From contig JAJDNH010000121.1 of NCBI GenBank assembly GCA_022340775.1, positions 1 through 32,458 on the forward strand: DNA of 32,458 nt. The letters run 5' to 3'. Under the pieces are notes generated by a model, which did no database searches, was not told the origin of the DNA, and saw only the letters and a list, made by a program, of their open reading frames with translations. The translations under genes were made by a program, and so were the position numbers. Below, piece after piece: positions 16,440 to 23,852 of this stretch (its first letter is position 1; each line of letters begins with the position of its first letter). Origin of the DNA: Acidobacteriota bacterium. Its GTDB lineage: Bacteria; Acidobacteriota; Thermoanaerobaculia; Thermoanaerobaculales; Sulfomarinibacteraceae.

Positions 16440-17861
16440 TCAGCGCCGCAGCACGAGCATCCGCTCCTCGGTCATCTCACGGTAGGCGAAGATTGGGCCC
16501 TCGCGGCCGATGCCGGAGGCCTTGACGCCGCCGTACGGCATCGGGTCGGTGCGCCAGGTGGGGACATCGTTGTGGATCAGGCCGCCGACGTCGACGCTCT
16601 CCCATGCTTGCTGGACCTTGGCCGTGTCACTGGTGAAGATCCCGGCCTGGAGGCCGTAGCGGGAGTCGTTGATCATGTGGATCGCCTGGCCGAAGTCCTC
16701 GTATGCGAAAAGCACCGCCACCGGGCCGAACACCTCGTCCGCCACCACCGGCTCGTCCGGCGGCACCTCCTCGAGCAGGGTTGGCACGATCACGTTGCCG
16801 CTCCGCTCGCCGCCCGTCAGCAGCCGGCCTCCGTCGTGCTGGGCGGACTCGATCCAATCGGCGACGCGGTCGGCGTTGGCCTCGTCGATCAGCGGGCCGC
16901 AGACGGTGGTTTCGTCCGCCGGGTCGCCGTGGCGCACGGCGTCGGCGGCTTCGGTCAGGAGCCTGCGCATCTCCAGGTACGCGGTCTCGTGGACCAGGAC
17001 CCGCTGCACGCTGATGCACGACTGGCCGGCGTAGCCGTACGCCGCCGACGCGATGCGGGACGCCACGGCCTCGGGGTCGGCGACGTCCGGCTCCACGACC
17101 ACTGCGGCGTTGCCGCCCATCTCGAGGGCGACGGGCCGCCGCCATGCCAGCCGCTTGAGCTTCCAGCCGACGTCCATCGAGCCGGTGAACGTGAGCAGGC
17201 CGAACCGCTCGTCCTCGGCCAGCGGCTCGACGTTGCCGGAGCGGGACGGGATAACCGACAGGCCGCCCTCGGGCAGGCCGGCCTCCTCGAGGATCGCCGC
17301 CAGCATCAGCGACGGGCTGGGTGTCTGGCTGGCCGGTTTGAGAACCACCGGGCAGCCGGCGGCGACCGCCGGCGCCAGCTTGTGGGCGACCAGGTTGAGG
17401 GGAAAGTTGAACGGTGTGATCGCGAGGACGGGTCCGATCGGCACGCGGCGGGTGAGGGCGAGCCGGCCGCTGCCGGAGCCGAAACCGGCCAGGTCCTGGG
17501 CGACGACCTCGGGGTGGCGCGCAACGTGGGCGGACTCGACGAACGTGTCGAAGCAGCGGTCGGCCTCGACGCGGGCGAGGGTGATCGGCTTGCCGGCCTC
17601 CTCGCTGACCGCCAGCGCCAGCTCCTCGCGCCGCTCGTGGATGCGGTGCGCCGCGCGCCCGAGGATCGCCGCGCGCTCGGCGGGCGTCAGCGCGGCCATC
17701 CGGTTCTCGGCCCGCACTGCGGCCTCCGCCGCCGCCTCGAGCTGAGCCGCGCTGCCGCGCTGAATGCGGGACACGACCCGGGCGTCGAACGGGGAGCGGA
17801 CCTCGACCGCCTCCTCGCCATCCGTCCATCGACCGGCCAGGAACAGTTGGTGCTCGCGCAT
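16440..17861 (-). CDS. NAD(P)-dependent aldehyde dehydrogenase
   Basis: A 473-residue soluble ALDH-superfamily enzyme oxidising an aldehyde to its acid. Seen: the cofactor-binding region ITPFNFPLNLVAHKLAPAVA and TFTGSMDVG, catalytic E247 in ALEMGGN, catalytic nucleophile C282 in YAGQSCISVQRV, and the C-terminal PYGGVKASGIGREG. The overall pattern (short N-terminus, TRRVPIGPVLAITPFNFPLN, GQSCISVQRV) resembles the lactaldehyde/non-phosphorylating glyceraldehyde-3-phosphate dehydrogenase branch; that substrate call is tentative. ATG 17861 is fixed by GGGAGGT just upstream. A TACCAT hexamer (17885-17890) 23 bases upstream is a plausible -10 box, giving a short leader with a Shine-Dalgarno. It is divergent from the nuclease gene and convergent with the sucrose operon. 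Confidence 0.9.
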   Translation of the reverse strand: MREHQLFLAGRWTDGEEAVEVRSPFDARVVSRIQRGSAAQLEAAAEAAVRAENRMAALTPAERAAILGRAAHRIHERREELALAVSEEAGKPITLARVEADRCFDTFVESAHVARHPEVVAQDLAGFGSGSGRLALTRRVPIGPVLAITPFNFPLNLVAHKLAPAVAAGCPVVLKPASQTPSPSLMLAAILEEAGLPEGGLSVIPSRSGNVEPLAEDERFGLLTFTGSMDVGWKLKRLAWRRPVALEMGGNAAVVVEPDVADPEAVASRIASAAYGYAGQSCISVQRVLVHETAYLEMRRLLTEAADAVRHGDPADETTVCGPLIDEANADRVADWIESAQHDGGRLLTGGERSGNVIVPTLLEEVPPDEPVVADEVFGPVAVLFAYEDFGQAIHMINDSRYGLQAGIFTSDTAKVQQAWESVDVGGLIHNDVPTWRTDPMPYGGVKASGIGREGPIFAYREMTEERMLVLRR

Positions 17862-17884
17862 GGCGACCTCCCTTTCGAACTTCC

Positions 17885-17912
17885 ATGGTAGCCCATGCCC
17901 GCCTGCTACACT
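17885..17912. promoter_or_regulatory. Back-to-back -10 boxes, ALDH and nuclease genes
   Basis: Only 59 bases separate the two starts. TACCAT on the minus strand (17885-17890) fits the aldehyde dehydrogenase; TACACT on the plus strand (17907-17912) lies 8 bases before the nuclease ATG and would give a leaderless transcript. No good -35 boxes are seen. Confidence 0.4.
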
Positions 17913-17920
17913 TTGCCGCG

Positions 17921-18733
17921 ATGAGCCAGCCCGACCGCACACCGACTCCGAGCAACCAGTTCTCGTTCTCGCGCCTCAAGGCGTTCGCGCAGTGCCCGCT
18001 CCGCTACCGCTACCGGTACCTCGAGGGCATGCGCGAGGCGTTTCAGACAATCGAGGCCCACCTCGGCAAGGTGGTGCACGACGTCCTCGAGTGGCTGTAC
18101 CTCGGGCGGTCGAACGGTGGCGACCCCGGCCTGGACGAGGCGCTGCAGCGGTTCGACGAGCGCTGGGAGACGAGGTGGAGCGACGAGGTCGCTGTCGTGC
18201 GCGTGGACGACCAGCCGGAGGTCTACGTGCAGCGCGGGAGAGAGATGGTGGCCTCCTTCTGCCGGACCGTCTTCGCCGTCGACCGCAGCGAGACGCTCGC
18301 TCTCGAGCAGCGACTCAACGCGCGGCTTGCGCCCGACGTGATGTTCACGGGGTTCGCCGACCGCGTGGGGAAGACGGAGGGCGGCAAGCTGTTCGTGGTC
18401 GACTACAAGACATCGGCGCGGGAGGGCGATGGCTCGGACTTCTCGGAGGGGCTGCAGGCGCCGCTTTACGCGAGCTGCGTGATGGAGCGCCATGGCGGCG
18501 AGTCGTGCCTTGCCGGCTACCACTACCTGCGCCTCGGCACGACGCGCTGGCAGGAGGTGTCCCGGGAGCGGGGCCAGCAGCTGCGCGCGCGGTTCCTGGC
18601 GCTGGCCCGCGAGGCGATTGTCGCCCAGGAGTTTCCTGCGCGGCCGGGACCGCTGTGCGCGTGGTGCGGGTTCAACCGCATCTGCCCCGAGGCCGTCGTT
18701 CCCGACCACTTTTCCGGCGGCCAGACCGGCTAG
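17921..18733 (+). CDS. Cas4/RecB-like PD-(D/E)XK nuclease with Fe-S cysteines
   Basis: A 270-residue stand-alone nuclease-family protein. N-terminal FSFSRLKAFAQCPLRYRYRYL is the typical start of PDDEXK_1 domains. The nuclease core has LGKVVHDVLEWL (active-site His region), FTGFADRV (Asp) and LFVVDYKTS, the D-x-K catalytic strand, followed by a QAPLYASCV motif IV-type segment. Four cysteines, C25 and C246/C249/C255 (CAWCGFNRIC), are placed as in the 4Fe-4S cluster of Cas4 and AddB nucleases. There is no cas gene or CRISPR array nearby, so a general DNA-repair or end-processing role is more likely than adaptation. ATG 17921 has no Shine-Dalgarno but a TACACT box 8 bases upstream. Structured element A1 begins immediately after the TAG stop. 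Confidence 0.85.
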   Translation: MSQPDRTPTPSNQFSFSRLKAFAQCPLRYRYRYLEGMREAFQTIEAHLGKVVHDVLEWLYLGRSNGGDPGLDEALQRFDERWETRWSDEVAVVRVDDQPEVYVQRGREMVASFCRTVFAVDRSETLALEQRLNARLAPDVMFTGFADRVGKTEGGKLFVVDYKTSAREGDGSDFSEGLQAPLYASCVMERHGGESCLAGYHYLRLGTTRWQEVSRERGQQLRARFLALAREAIVAQEFPARPGPLCAWCGFNRICPEAVVPDHFSGGQTG

Positions 18734-18909
18734 CCCGGATCATCCGCTCGCGATCTACTGCGACCGGCGATACGCCAGCCATCGCTGTGCTCTTCACGTC
18801 TCGCTGTCCTCAACATACCGGAAGTATGCCTCCGGTAGCTCGACGCTCAGATCCCAGCGCTGACAGACGCCTCGCCGTTCTCGCTACGATCGCTCCCGAA
18901 TAACCCGGG
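18734..18909 (+). repeat. Structured element A, copy 1
   Basis: This element starts on the base after the nuclease stop. Outer arms CCCGGATCATCCG (18734-18746) and CGAATAACCCGGG (18897-18909) are largely complementary. The core CATAC (18814-18818) pairs with GTATG (18824-18828), preceded by CCTCAA and followed by CCTCCGG. The same framework (GCCATC, CTCAA, short stem, GCCTCCGG, CAGATC/GAATC, GACGC) recurs at 25660-25809 and 27353-27533 with different but still paired stems. The rest of the gap to 19040 holds a tandem CGTCAGGTTG pair near 18928-18948 and a small hairpin (AGAGCA-TTC-TGCTCT) near 19021; no gene is seen. Confidence 0.7.
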
Positions 18910-19040
18910 CAACACTGCTCAGGAGCACGTCAGGTTGCGTCAGGTTGGCCCCGCGGTCGACCTCTCTACCCTCGTCGCAGAGCCCTCTTCTCACCATGAA
19001 AACGCCACGGACTCTATGAAGAGCATTCTGCTCTCACATC

Positions 19041-19066
19041 AGTGTCCTCTGTGTCTCTGTGGTTCA
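19041..19066 (-). repeat. Octamer array O5 (ACACAGAG type)
   Basis: Read on the minus strand the stop codon of the SAM-hydrolase-family gene is part of TGAACCACAGAGACACAGAG, followed by GACACTGATG: about three 8-base units related to ACACAGAG. It is a third octamer flavour with the same period and the same position at a stop codon as arrays O1-O4. Similar ACACAGAG strings are, to my knowledge, scattered in intergenic DNA of other environmental bacteria. Confidence 0.6.
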
Positions 19067-19837
19067 GTTTTTCGGCAGGTGCACCTCGACCTCGTCGCCG
19101 ACGCCGAGGTCGAGCACGATTGCGGCGGATTCGCCGGGGATGGCGATCTCGAGCAGCCCTGAGGATCCCTCCAGGGTCACCGCCTCGCCGGGCCCGGCGT
19201 CGCCGTAGGTCTGGACCCGGCGGGTTGCGTCGTCCCAACCGGCGCGCATGCCGGTATCCTCCGGCGCCCAGGCAGCAGGGATGTTGGAGACCAGGTTGCC
19301 GAAGCGGTCGACGTGGATCACGACGCCGCGAATGGTCGCTCCGTCGCGCTCGGGATCGGGAAGCGGGCAGGCGACCAGGCTCTCGGGATCGGCCTTGGCG
19401 CCGAGGGTCACCGGTTTGGCGCTGCGGGCCAGGCGGGCCGCCGCCGGCGCGAACAGGTCGCGGCCGTGGAAGGTTGCGGAGACTGTCTGGAGACCTATGG
19501 CATCGGGATCGAGGACAATGACTCGCGAGACCGGCGCCACGGCGGCGGCGAGGCCGTTGTCGGGCGCCACCAGCCAGTGCCCCTCGACCTCGGCCGCCAC
19601 CGCGCGGCGCGTGGTGCCGACACCGGGGTCGACCACCGCCAACACCACGGCGGCCTTGGGGAGGTGCGGCCAGGCACAGCGCAGGAAGTAGCTTCCGGTC
19701 CAGATGTCGCCGGGAGGAACGCCGTGAGTCAGGTCGATCCGCTCCACCCCCGGAGCTTCGCTCACCAGAACCGAGTGGAGGACGCCGACGTAGTGGTCGT
19801 CGTCACCGAAGTCGGTGAGGAGGGCGACCGGTCTCAC
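19064..19837 (-). CDS. SAM hydroxide adenosyltransferase (DUF62 family)
   Basis: A 257-residue protein of the family containing SAM-dependent chlorinase/fluorinase and SAM hydroxide adenosyltransferase, which splits S-adenosylmethionine to adenosine and methionine using water or halide. Seen: N-terminal VALLTDFGDDDHYVG, VVDPGVGT, APDNGLAAAV, FHGRDLFAPAAARLA and a C-terminal beta-barrel (GVVIHVDRFGNLVSNIP). DHYVG at the N-terminus and the Asp/Arg/His positions fit the common hydrolase branch rather than the rare halogenases. GTG 19837 is chosen because it overlaps the upstream stop by four bases (GTGA) and starts directly at the conserved domain. Last gene of a three-gene operon with an ion transporter and an unknown protein. 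Why SAM hydrolysis is coupled to these is not known. Confidence 0.9.
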   Translation of the reverse strand: MRPVALLTDFGDDDHYVGVLHSVLVSEAPGVERIDLTHGVPPGDIWTGSYFLRCAWPHLPKAAVVLAVVDPGVGTTRRAVAAEVEGHWLVAPDNGLAAAVAPVSRVIVLDPDAIGLQTVSATFHGRDLFAPAAARLARSAKPVTLGAKADPESLVACPLPDPERDGATIRGVVIHVDRFGNLVSNIPAAWAPEDTGMRAGWDDATRRVQTYGDAGPGEAVTLEGSSGLLEIAIPGESAAIVLDLGVGDEVEVHLPKN

Positions 19838-20406
19838 GTGGCGTGCTGGAGGTGGATCTTGTCGGGGTGGATGAAGGTCTGGTCGGAGAGGCGCTCGGCG
19901 AGCGCCAGCACTCCGGGGACCGGACCGACGTAGCGCCCCGAAGCGCTGAGCGTGTAGTCGTGCACCGGACCGTAGAGCTCGACCCCGCGCGCGTCGTCGA
20001 GCACCCGCTCCTCGGGCTCGTACCCCTCGAGGCGAACGCCCTCGGGAAGCCGGTCTTCGATCACCTTGCGGACGGCAGATGCTTCCTCGCGCGAGTAGAC
20101 CTCGTAGCGGAACGGCAGCTCGGCATACTCGATCTCCCGAACCGACGGCACCTCGAGCTCCAGCAACTCGCTGGCCCCCAGGGCCTCGGACATGGCTTCG
20201 GCGAGGGCCTTGGAGCAGATCACGAAGGTGTCGCGGCGCAGCTTGCTGCGCAGCGTCTCGAAGAAGCTCTCGAGGTCCACGTTCTCGCGGCCCGCGAACC
20301 ACACCTGTCCCGGGGCCTCACACGCCAGCCGGAAGCCCTCGACGAACCCGATGGCTTGGTCTCCGGGCCCACTGATCTCGATCTCGACGTAGGTTGGGTG
20401 GCTCAT
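19834..20406 (-). CDS. Protein of unknown function in a transporter/SAM-hydrolase operon
   Basis: A 190-residue protein I do not recognise. It is acidic and soluble, with no signal peptide or membrane segment. It reads as alternating beta strands and helices: a strand YVEIEIS, then GFVEGFRLAC, a helix DLESFFETLRSKL, the strand TFVICSKALAEAM, ELEVPSVREIEYAELPFRYEVYSREEASAVRKVIEDRL, and GVELYGPVHDYTLSASGRYVGPVPGVLALAERL. The pairing of two strand-helix modules suggests a duplicated ferredoxin-like or ACT-like fold; this is a guess. It starts one base after the transporter stop and its own stop overlaps the SAM-hydrolase start, so the three proteins are made together. A regulatory or adaptor role is possible. 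Confidence 0.8.
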   Translation of the reverse strand: MSHPTYVEIEISGPGDQAIGFVEGFRLACEAPGQVWFAGRENVDLESFFETLRSKLRRDTFVICSKALAEAMSEALGASELLELEVPSVREIEYAELPFRYEVYSREEASAVRKVIEDRLPEGVRLEGYEPEERVLDDARGVELYGPVHDYTLSASGRYVGPVPGVLALAERLSDQTFIHPDKIHLQHAT

Positions 20407-20407
20407 C

Positions 20408-21859
20408 TCACGCTCCCATGAAGAAGATCACGGTTACCAGGATAAACACCGGAATCAAGATCGGCAGCGAGTAGCGCAGCATGTAGCCGAAGAAGCTGGG
20501 CATCTCGACGCCGTTCTCTTCGGCGATCGACTTGACCATGAAGTTGGGGGCGTTGCCGATGTAGGTGTTGGCCCCCATGTACACGGCGCCGGTCGAGATC
20601 GCCCGCAGGAACTCCTCCTGGTGGCCGATCAGGCTGTGCACCGCCAGGTGCTCCGGCGTTCCGGGGAAGAACCGCCCCAGGGCGCTGTTGAAGAACGTCA
20701 GGTAGGTTGGAGCGTTGTCGAGGAACGAGGACAGCCCGCCGGTGACCCAGAAGTAGTGGGCGGGGTCTCTGACCGCCGCGATGAGGCCGGCGAGGGCGCC
20801 GTGCTCGCCGGCGCGCAGGATCGCCAGCGCCGGCACGATGGTCATGAAGATGCCCGCGAACAGGTACGCGACCTCCTGGATCGGGAACCAGGAGAAGGCG
20901 TTGTCCGTGCGAATTTTCTTTGAGGTTGTCACCACCGACAGCACGCCCATCAGGATCAGGAGGCCGTCGCGGACGAAGTTCTGGATCTGCTGCTCGACGC
21001 CGAAAACCGAGATCGTGCCCGCGTGCCACATCCCGGAGAGCAGGACCCCGCCGAGGATACCGCCGAGGAACAGCAGGTTGTGCAACCCCTCGATCTTGAG
21101 CCTCTCCTGGGGACCGTCGTGGGGCTGCCGTGCGGCCAGGGTCTCGCGGCGCCAGAAGATCGAGTCGAGGATGAAGTAGAGCACCAGCAGGATCGCGGCC
21201 ACGGTGACGGTCTCGGGGATGATCCGGAAGGTCCAAAAGAACGGTACCCCGTGCAGAAACCCGAGGAACAGCGGCGGGTCGCCGAGCGGCGTCAACGAGC
21301 CGCCGATGTTGGCGACCAGGAAGATGAAGAAGACGATTGTGTGCACCTTGTGCTGACGGCGTGCGTTGGCCCGGATCACCGGCCGTATCAGGAGCATCGC
21401 CGCCCCCGTGGTGCCAACCCACGAGGCGATCAGAGTGCCGATCAGCAGGAAGACGGTATTGAGACCCGGTGTACCGTTGAACGAGCCGCGGATCAGGATT
21501 CCACCGGCAACCGTGAACAATGCCCACAGCAGGATGATGAACGGGATGTAGTCGATGATGTAGATGTGCAGGATCTCGTGGATTGCCTCGCCCCGGTAGG
21601 CGAGGAGGAAGGGTACCGCGAACAGCAGCGCCCAGCCGGCGGAGACCTTGCCGAAGTGGTGGTGCCAGAACTCCCCGGCGACCAGCGGGAAGATCGCGAT
21701 CGACAACAGGATGCCGGCGAACGGGATCACCGACCACAGGGGAAGCGAGGCGCCGAGCTCGGCACTGCCGCCCTCGGCCGCGGCCGCCGTCGAAGGCACC
21801 AGCACCGCTGCGACGATCAGTGTCAGGAAGAACAGGAAGCGAGACCGGAACGACCCCAT
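20408..21859 (-). CDS. Ion transporter superfamily protein (NhaD/CitMHS type)
   Basis: A 483-residue polytopic membrane protein of the ion transporter superfamily that includes NhaD sodium/proton antiporters and citrate carriers; likely a Na+/H+ antiporter or organic-anion carrier. It has an N-terminal signal-like segment (FLFFLTLIVAAVLVPSTAAAA) and about 11-12 further hydrophobic helices. Two conserved re-entrant-like regions are visible: FFIFLVANIGGSLTPLGDPPLFLGFL and GGLSSFLDNAPTYLTFFNSALG, with a third motif GAVYMGANTYIGNAPNFMVKSIAEE, all characteristic of the family. First gene of the operon. The start ATG 21859 is preceded by a GGGGGG run 9 bases upstream that lies inside a perfect 7-bp hairpin (21869-21890), so translation may be controlled by RNA folding. 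The substrate is uncertain. Confidence 0.85.
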   Translation of the reverse strand: MGSFRSRFLFFLTLIVAAVLVPSTAAAAEGGSAELGASLPLWSVIPFAGILLSIAIFPLVAGEFWHHHFGKVSAGWALLFAVPFLLAYRGEAIHEILHIYIIDYIPFIILLWALFTVAGGILIRGSFNGTPGLNTVFLLIGTLIASWVGTTGAAMLLIRPVIRANARRQHKVHTIVFFIFLVANIGGSLTPLGDPPLFLGFLHGVPFFWTFRIIPETVTVAAILLVLYFILDSIFWRRETLAARQPHDGPQERLKIEGLHNLLFLGGILGGVLLSGMWHAGTISVFGVEQQIQNFVRDGLLILMGVLSVVTTSKKIRTDNAFSWFPIQEVAYLFAGIFMTIVPALAILRAGEHGALAGLIAAVRDPAHYFWVTGGLSSFLDNAPTYLTFFNSALGRFFPGTPEHLAVHSLIGHQEEFLRAISTGAVYMGANTYIGNAPNFMVKSIAEENGVEMPSFFGYMLRYSLPILIPVFILVTVIFFMGA

Positions 21860-21864
21860 CGCGA

Positions 21865-21900
21865 GGTACCCCCCAATCCAAACTGGGGGGACAAGGTACC
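21865..21900 (-). promoter_or_regulatory. Hairpin covering the transporter ribosome site
   Basis: CCCCCCA (21869-21875) and TGGGGGG (21884-21890) form a perfect 7-bp stem with an 8-base loop. On the minus-strand mRNA the 3' arm is the GGGGGG run that would act as Shine-Dalgarno for ATG 21859. The stem is flanked by two copies of GGTACC (21865-21870 and 21895-21900). Folding would hide the ribosome site, so a translational switch or a protein-binding site is plausible. Confidence 0.45.
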
Positions 21901-21990
21901 ACAGTCCATGGCATCCGCACCCGCGCCTCTGCTGGCCGGCAGGAATCGAGATCGGACCTCAGGAACTGCTATTCTCGCCGCGGAACGGTG

Positions 21991-23058
21991 ATGACCCAGA
22001 TCCTCCTCGAGCTGGTCCACGCGGCCCTGATCACGAGCCTGGTGTTCGTGATGATGGCCTTCGTGGAGCTGGTGTCCGTGCGCACTCGCGGGCGCCTGGC
22101 CGGCATCGCCGAACGGGGACCGCAGCAGTACGTCCTGGCCTCGTTCCTGGGCGCGACCCCCGGATGCGCGGGGGCCTACCTGGTGGACTCGATGTACTCG
22201 CGGGGTGCGGTGACCCTTGGCGCGGTCAGCGGCGCGCTGCTGGCGACGGCCGGCGACGAGGCGTTCCTGATGCTGGCGCTGTTCCCGAAGCGGGCGCTGC
22301 TGCTGTTCGCGGGGCTTTTCGTCGTCGGAATCGGCGGCGGCTGGCTGACGGACGTCGTGCTGAGGCGGCTCGCCATCGGACTGGCCGAGCCCTGCGCGAT
22401 GGCCGAGCTGCACGCCGAGGACCTCGCGACGGTGGCGCAGCCCCGTGACCGCTGGCGGCTGCGGCCACGGTTGGACGCGCCGGCGATCCGCTTCGGGTTG
22501 GTGCTGCTCATGGTCGGTCTGACGGCCACGCTCTTCGCCGGCGGCCAGCTCCATGCCCACGGCCACGGCACCGAGCTGACGACACCTGCAGGCCACGGAG
22601 ATCTCGAGACCGCTATGTTCATCACCGTTGCCGTCGCCGGCGTGGCTCTGGTGCTGGTGGCGCCCAAGCACTACCTGGAGGAGCACCTGTGGCGCCACCT
22701 GTTCCTGCACCACGCGCCGCGGATCTTCGCCTGGACGGCGGCCGCTCTGGTCGGCGTGTCGCTGCTCGGAAGCCGTTTCTCTCTGGATCAGCTCGTGGTC
22801 GGCCACGGCGCCCTGCTGCTCATCGGCGCCTCGCTGCTGGGCCTGATCCCGATCTCCGGCCCGCACATCATCGTCGTTGCTCTGTTCGCCTCGGGCCAGG
22901 CGCCGCTGTCGGTGCTGGTTGCCAACTCGCTGGTCCAGGACGGGCACGCGCTGCTGCCGCTCCTCGGCATCGCGCCGCGCGACGCGGTCGTCGCCAAGGC
23001 TGCGAACCTGGTCATCGGCGTCGCCATCGGTGTCGCGCTGATGGCGGTCGGGTGGTGA
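21991..23058 (+). CDS. Putative multi-TM metal exporter (ArsP_2/manganese-transporter-like)
   Basis: A 355-residue membrane protein with about 9-10 hydrophobic segments. The stretch LGATPGCAGAYLVDSMYSRGAVTLGAVSGALLATAGDEAFLML is close to the signature of putative 10-TM heavy-metal or manganese transporters (PF11449-type), and the second half repeats a similar pattern (LLGLIPISGPHIIVVALFASGQAPLSVLVANSLVQDGHALLPLL), indicating an internal inverted duplication. A His-rich loop (LHAHGHGTE, near residue 190) between the halves could bind metal. ATG 21991 follows a GTG at 21988; a TATTCT hexamer (21970-21975) lies upstream and GGAA is a weak ribosome site. It is divergent from the ion-transporter operon. 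Transport substrate and direction are not shown by sequence. Confidence 0.8.
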   Translation: MTQILLELVHAALITSLVFVMMAFVELVSVRTRGRLAGIAERGPQQYVLASFLGATPGCAGAYLVDSMYSRGAVTLGAVSGALLATAGDEAFLMLALFPKRALLLFAGLFVVGIGGGWLTDVVLRRLAIGLAEPCAMAELHAEDLATVAQPRDRWRLRPRLDAPAIRFGLVLLMVGLTATLFAGGQLHAHGHGTELTTPAGHGDLETAMFITVAVAGVALVLVAPKHYLEEHLWRHLFLHHAPRIFAWTAAALVGVSLLGSRFSLDQLVVGHGALLLIGASLLGLIPISGPHIIVVALFASGQAPLSVLVANSLVQDGHALLPLLGIAPRDAVVAKAANLVIGVAIGVALMAVGW

Positions 23059-23075
23059 TCCCCACCCACCCGCTC

Positions 23076-23115
23076 AGTGACGGAGTGATGGAGTGACGGA
23101 GTGACGGAGCGACGG
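23076..23115. repeat. Octamer array O3 (five AGTGACGG-type units)
   Basis: AGTGACGG, AGTGATGG, AGTGACGG, AGTGACGG, AGCGACGG, starting 17 bases after the transporter stop and preceded by CCCCACCCACCCG. It is the first part of a composite that continues with CCCACCCGGAGGAGGG, four heptamers and element B copy 1. The same composite follows the last gene of the window. Confidence 0.85.
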
Positions 23116-23141
23116 AGACCCCCCTCCCACCCGGAGGAGGG

Positions 23142-23169
23142 GAGACGGAAAACGGGAAACGGAAGACGC
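23142..23169. repeat. Heptamer array (four GAGACGG-type units)
   Basis: GAGACGG, AAAACGG, GAAACGG, AAGACGC: four units of exactly 7 bases, purine-rich, between the CCCACCCGGAGGAGGG box and element B copy 1. A matching four-unit array is at 31848-31875. Confidence 0.75.
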
Positions 23170-23183
23170 CAGACCCCAGACGC

Positions 23184-23506
23184 CCTCCCGCCCACCCGGG
23201 GAACCTGCCCGCGGCGCGCTACGGAGTAAGTGGCGTTCGGCGGGACGTGCCATCTATGACATTTCCGCTGTTCGCGCTTCACGCGCCCATCGCAGTCGAG
23301 CGGAATGTCATAGGTGGCAATTGAGGGGAACTACGGCCGGCTGTGTGGCTACAACAGCGATGGAGGCGCCTCGTTGCCTGCCCGGAGCGGGCCGTGAGGG
23401 CAATGAACCGTTGGAGATCTTCGCCCGCTCCGAGGCAGGTGACGACGGGCGTCTGCAGAGCAGACGTCCGGGCGCCGGACCTCCGGAGGACCGCTCCCGG
23501 GCCCCA
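23184..23506 (+). repeat. Structured element B, copy 1
   Basis: About 320 bases with three hairpins. H1: TGCCATCTATGACATTTCCG... (23248-23269) with AGCGGAATGTCATAGGTGGCA-type arm (23299-23319), two irregularities. H2: GCCTGCCCGGAGCGGGC (23376-23392) with GCCCGCTCCGAGGCAGG (23423-23439). H3: CGTCTGC-AGA-GCAGACG (23450-23466), extendable to 11 bp. Before H1 it shares GCGCGCTACGGAGTAAGTGGCG with copy 2, and after H3 CCGGACCTCCGGAGGACCG with copy 3 at a few mismatches. It follows the metal-transporter gene. No plausible protein is encoded. Confidence 0.75.
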
Positions 23507-23514
23507 CCGGTTGA

Positions 23515-23850
23515 CTGGATTACCAGCACCGGAACAGCTGGAGGAGCCAGCGAAGCTCCGGCGGCCGCGCGGTCACAAAGTGACCGCACGCCTCGTGTCT
23601 CCGGCGGGAGCAACGACATGAGGACGGATGAAGGACTTCCCGGCTCCCGCCGGAGAACACTCGGGCCACCTCCTTCGAAGCTGTGACATCTTCTCCCAAC
23701 GCCAAAGGCCGTGGTTGCCCCCCTTGACGTTTTTTGCCGTTGCGTGCGGCTCGTGACCGCCGTACAGAAAAACGTCAAGGACCGCACGCCCGTTTGAGCG
23801 TCACATACTCCGAAGCGCGCTACAGCCACGGTCTGCAGGTGGGTGGGGGT
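23515..23850 (-). repeat. Structured element B, copy 2
   Basis: Minus-strand copy that begins right after the Nif3-like stop with a CCCCCACCCACC box and runs tail-to-tail against copy 1. H1 arms are 23767-23780 and 23722-23735 (CCTTGACGTTTTT pairing with AAAAACGTCAAGG). H2 arms are 23643-23656 and 23598-23611 (TCTCCGGCGGGAGC/GCTCCCGCCGGAGA). H3 is 23569-23587 (GCGGTCAC-TTT-GTGACCGC on the minus strand). It shares CGCTCAAACGGGCGT, GGCCTTTGGCG and GAGGCGTGCGGTCA with copy 3. The period-8 and period-7 arrays are absent in front of this copy. Confidence 0.75.
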
Positions 23851-23852
23851 TC

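Noticed and set aside
19064-19837. Fluorinase or chlorinase
   Set aside because: The superfamily is right, but the sequence looks like the widespread hydroxide adenosyltransferase branch and no halometabolite gene is nearby.
23076-23115. CRISPR array
   Set aside because: Units are 8 bases without spacers; no direct repeats of 24-40 bases with unique spacers and no cas operon. The Cas4-like protein is isolated.
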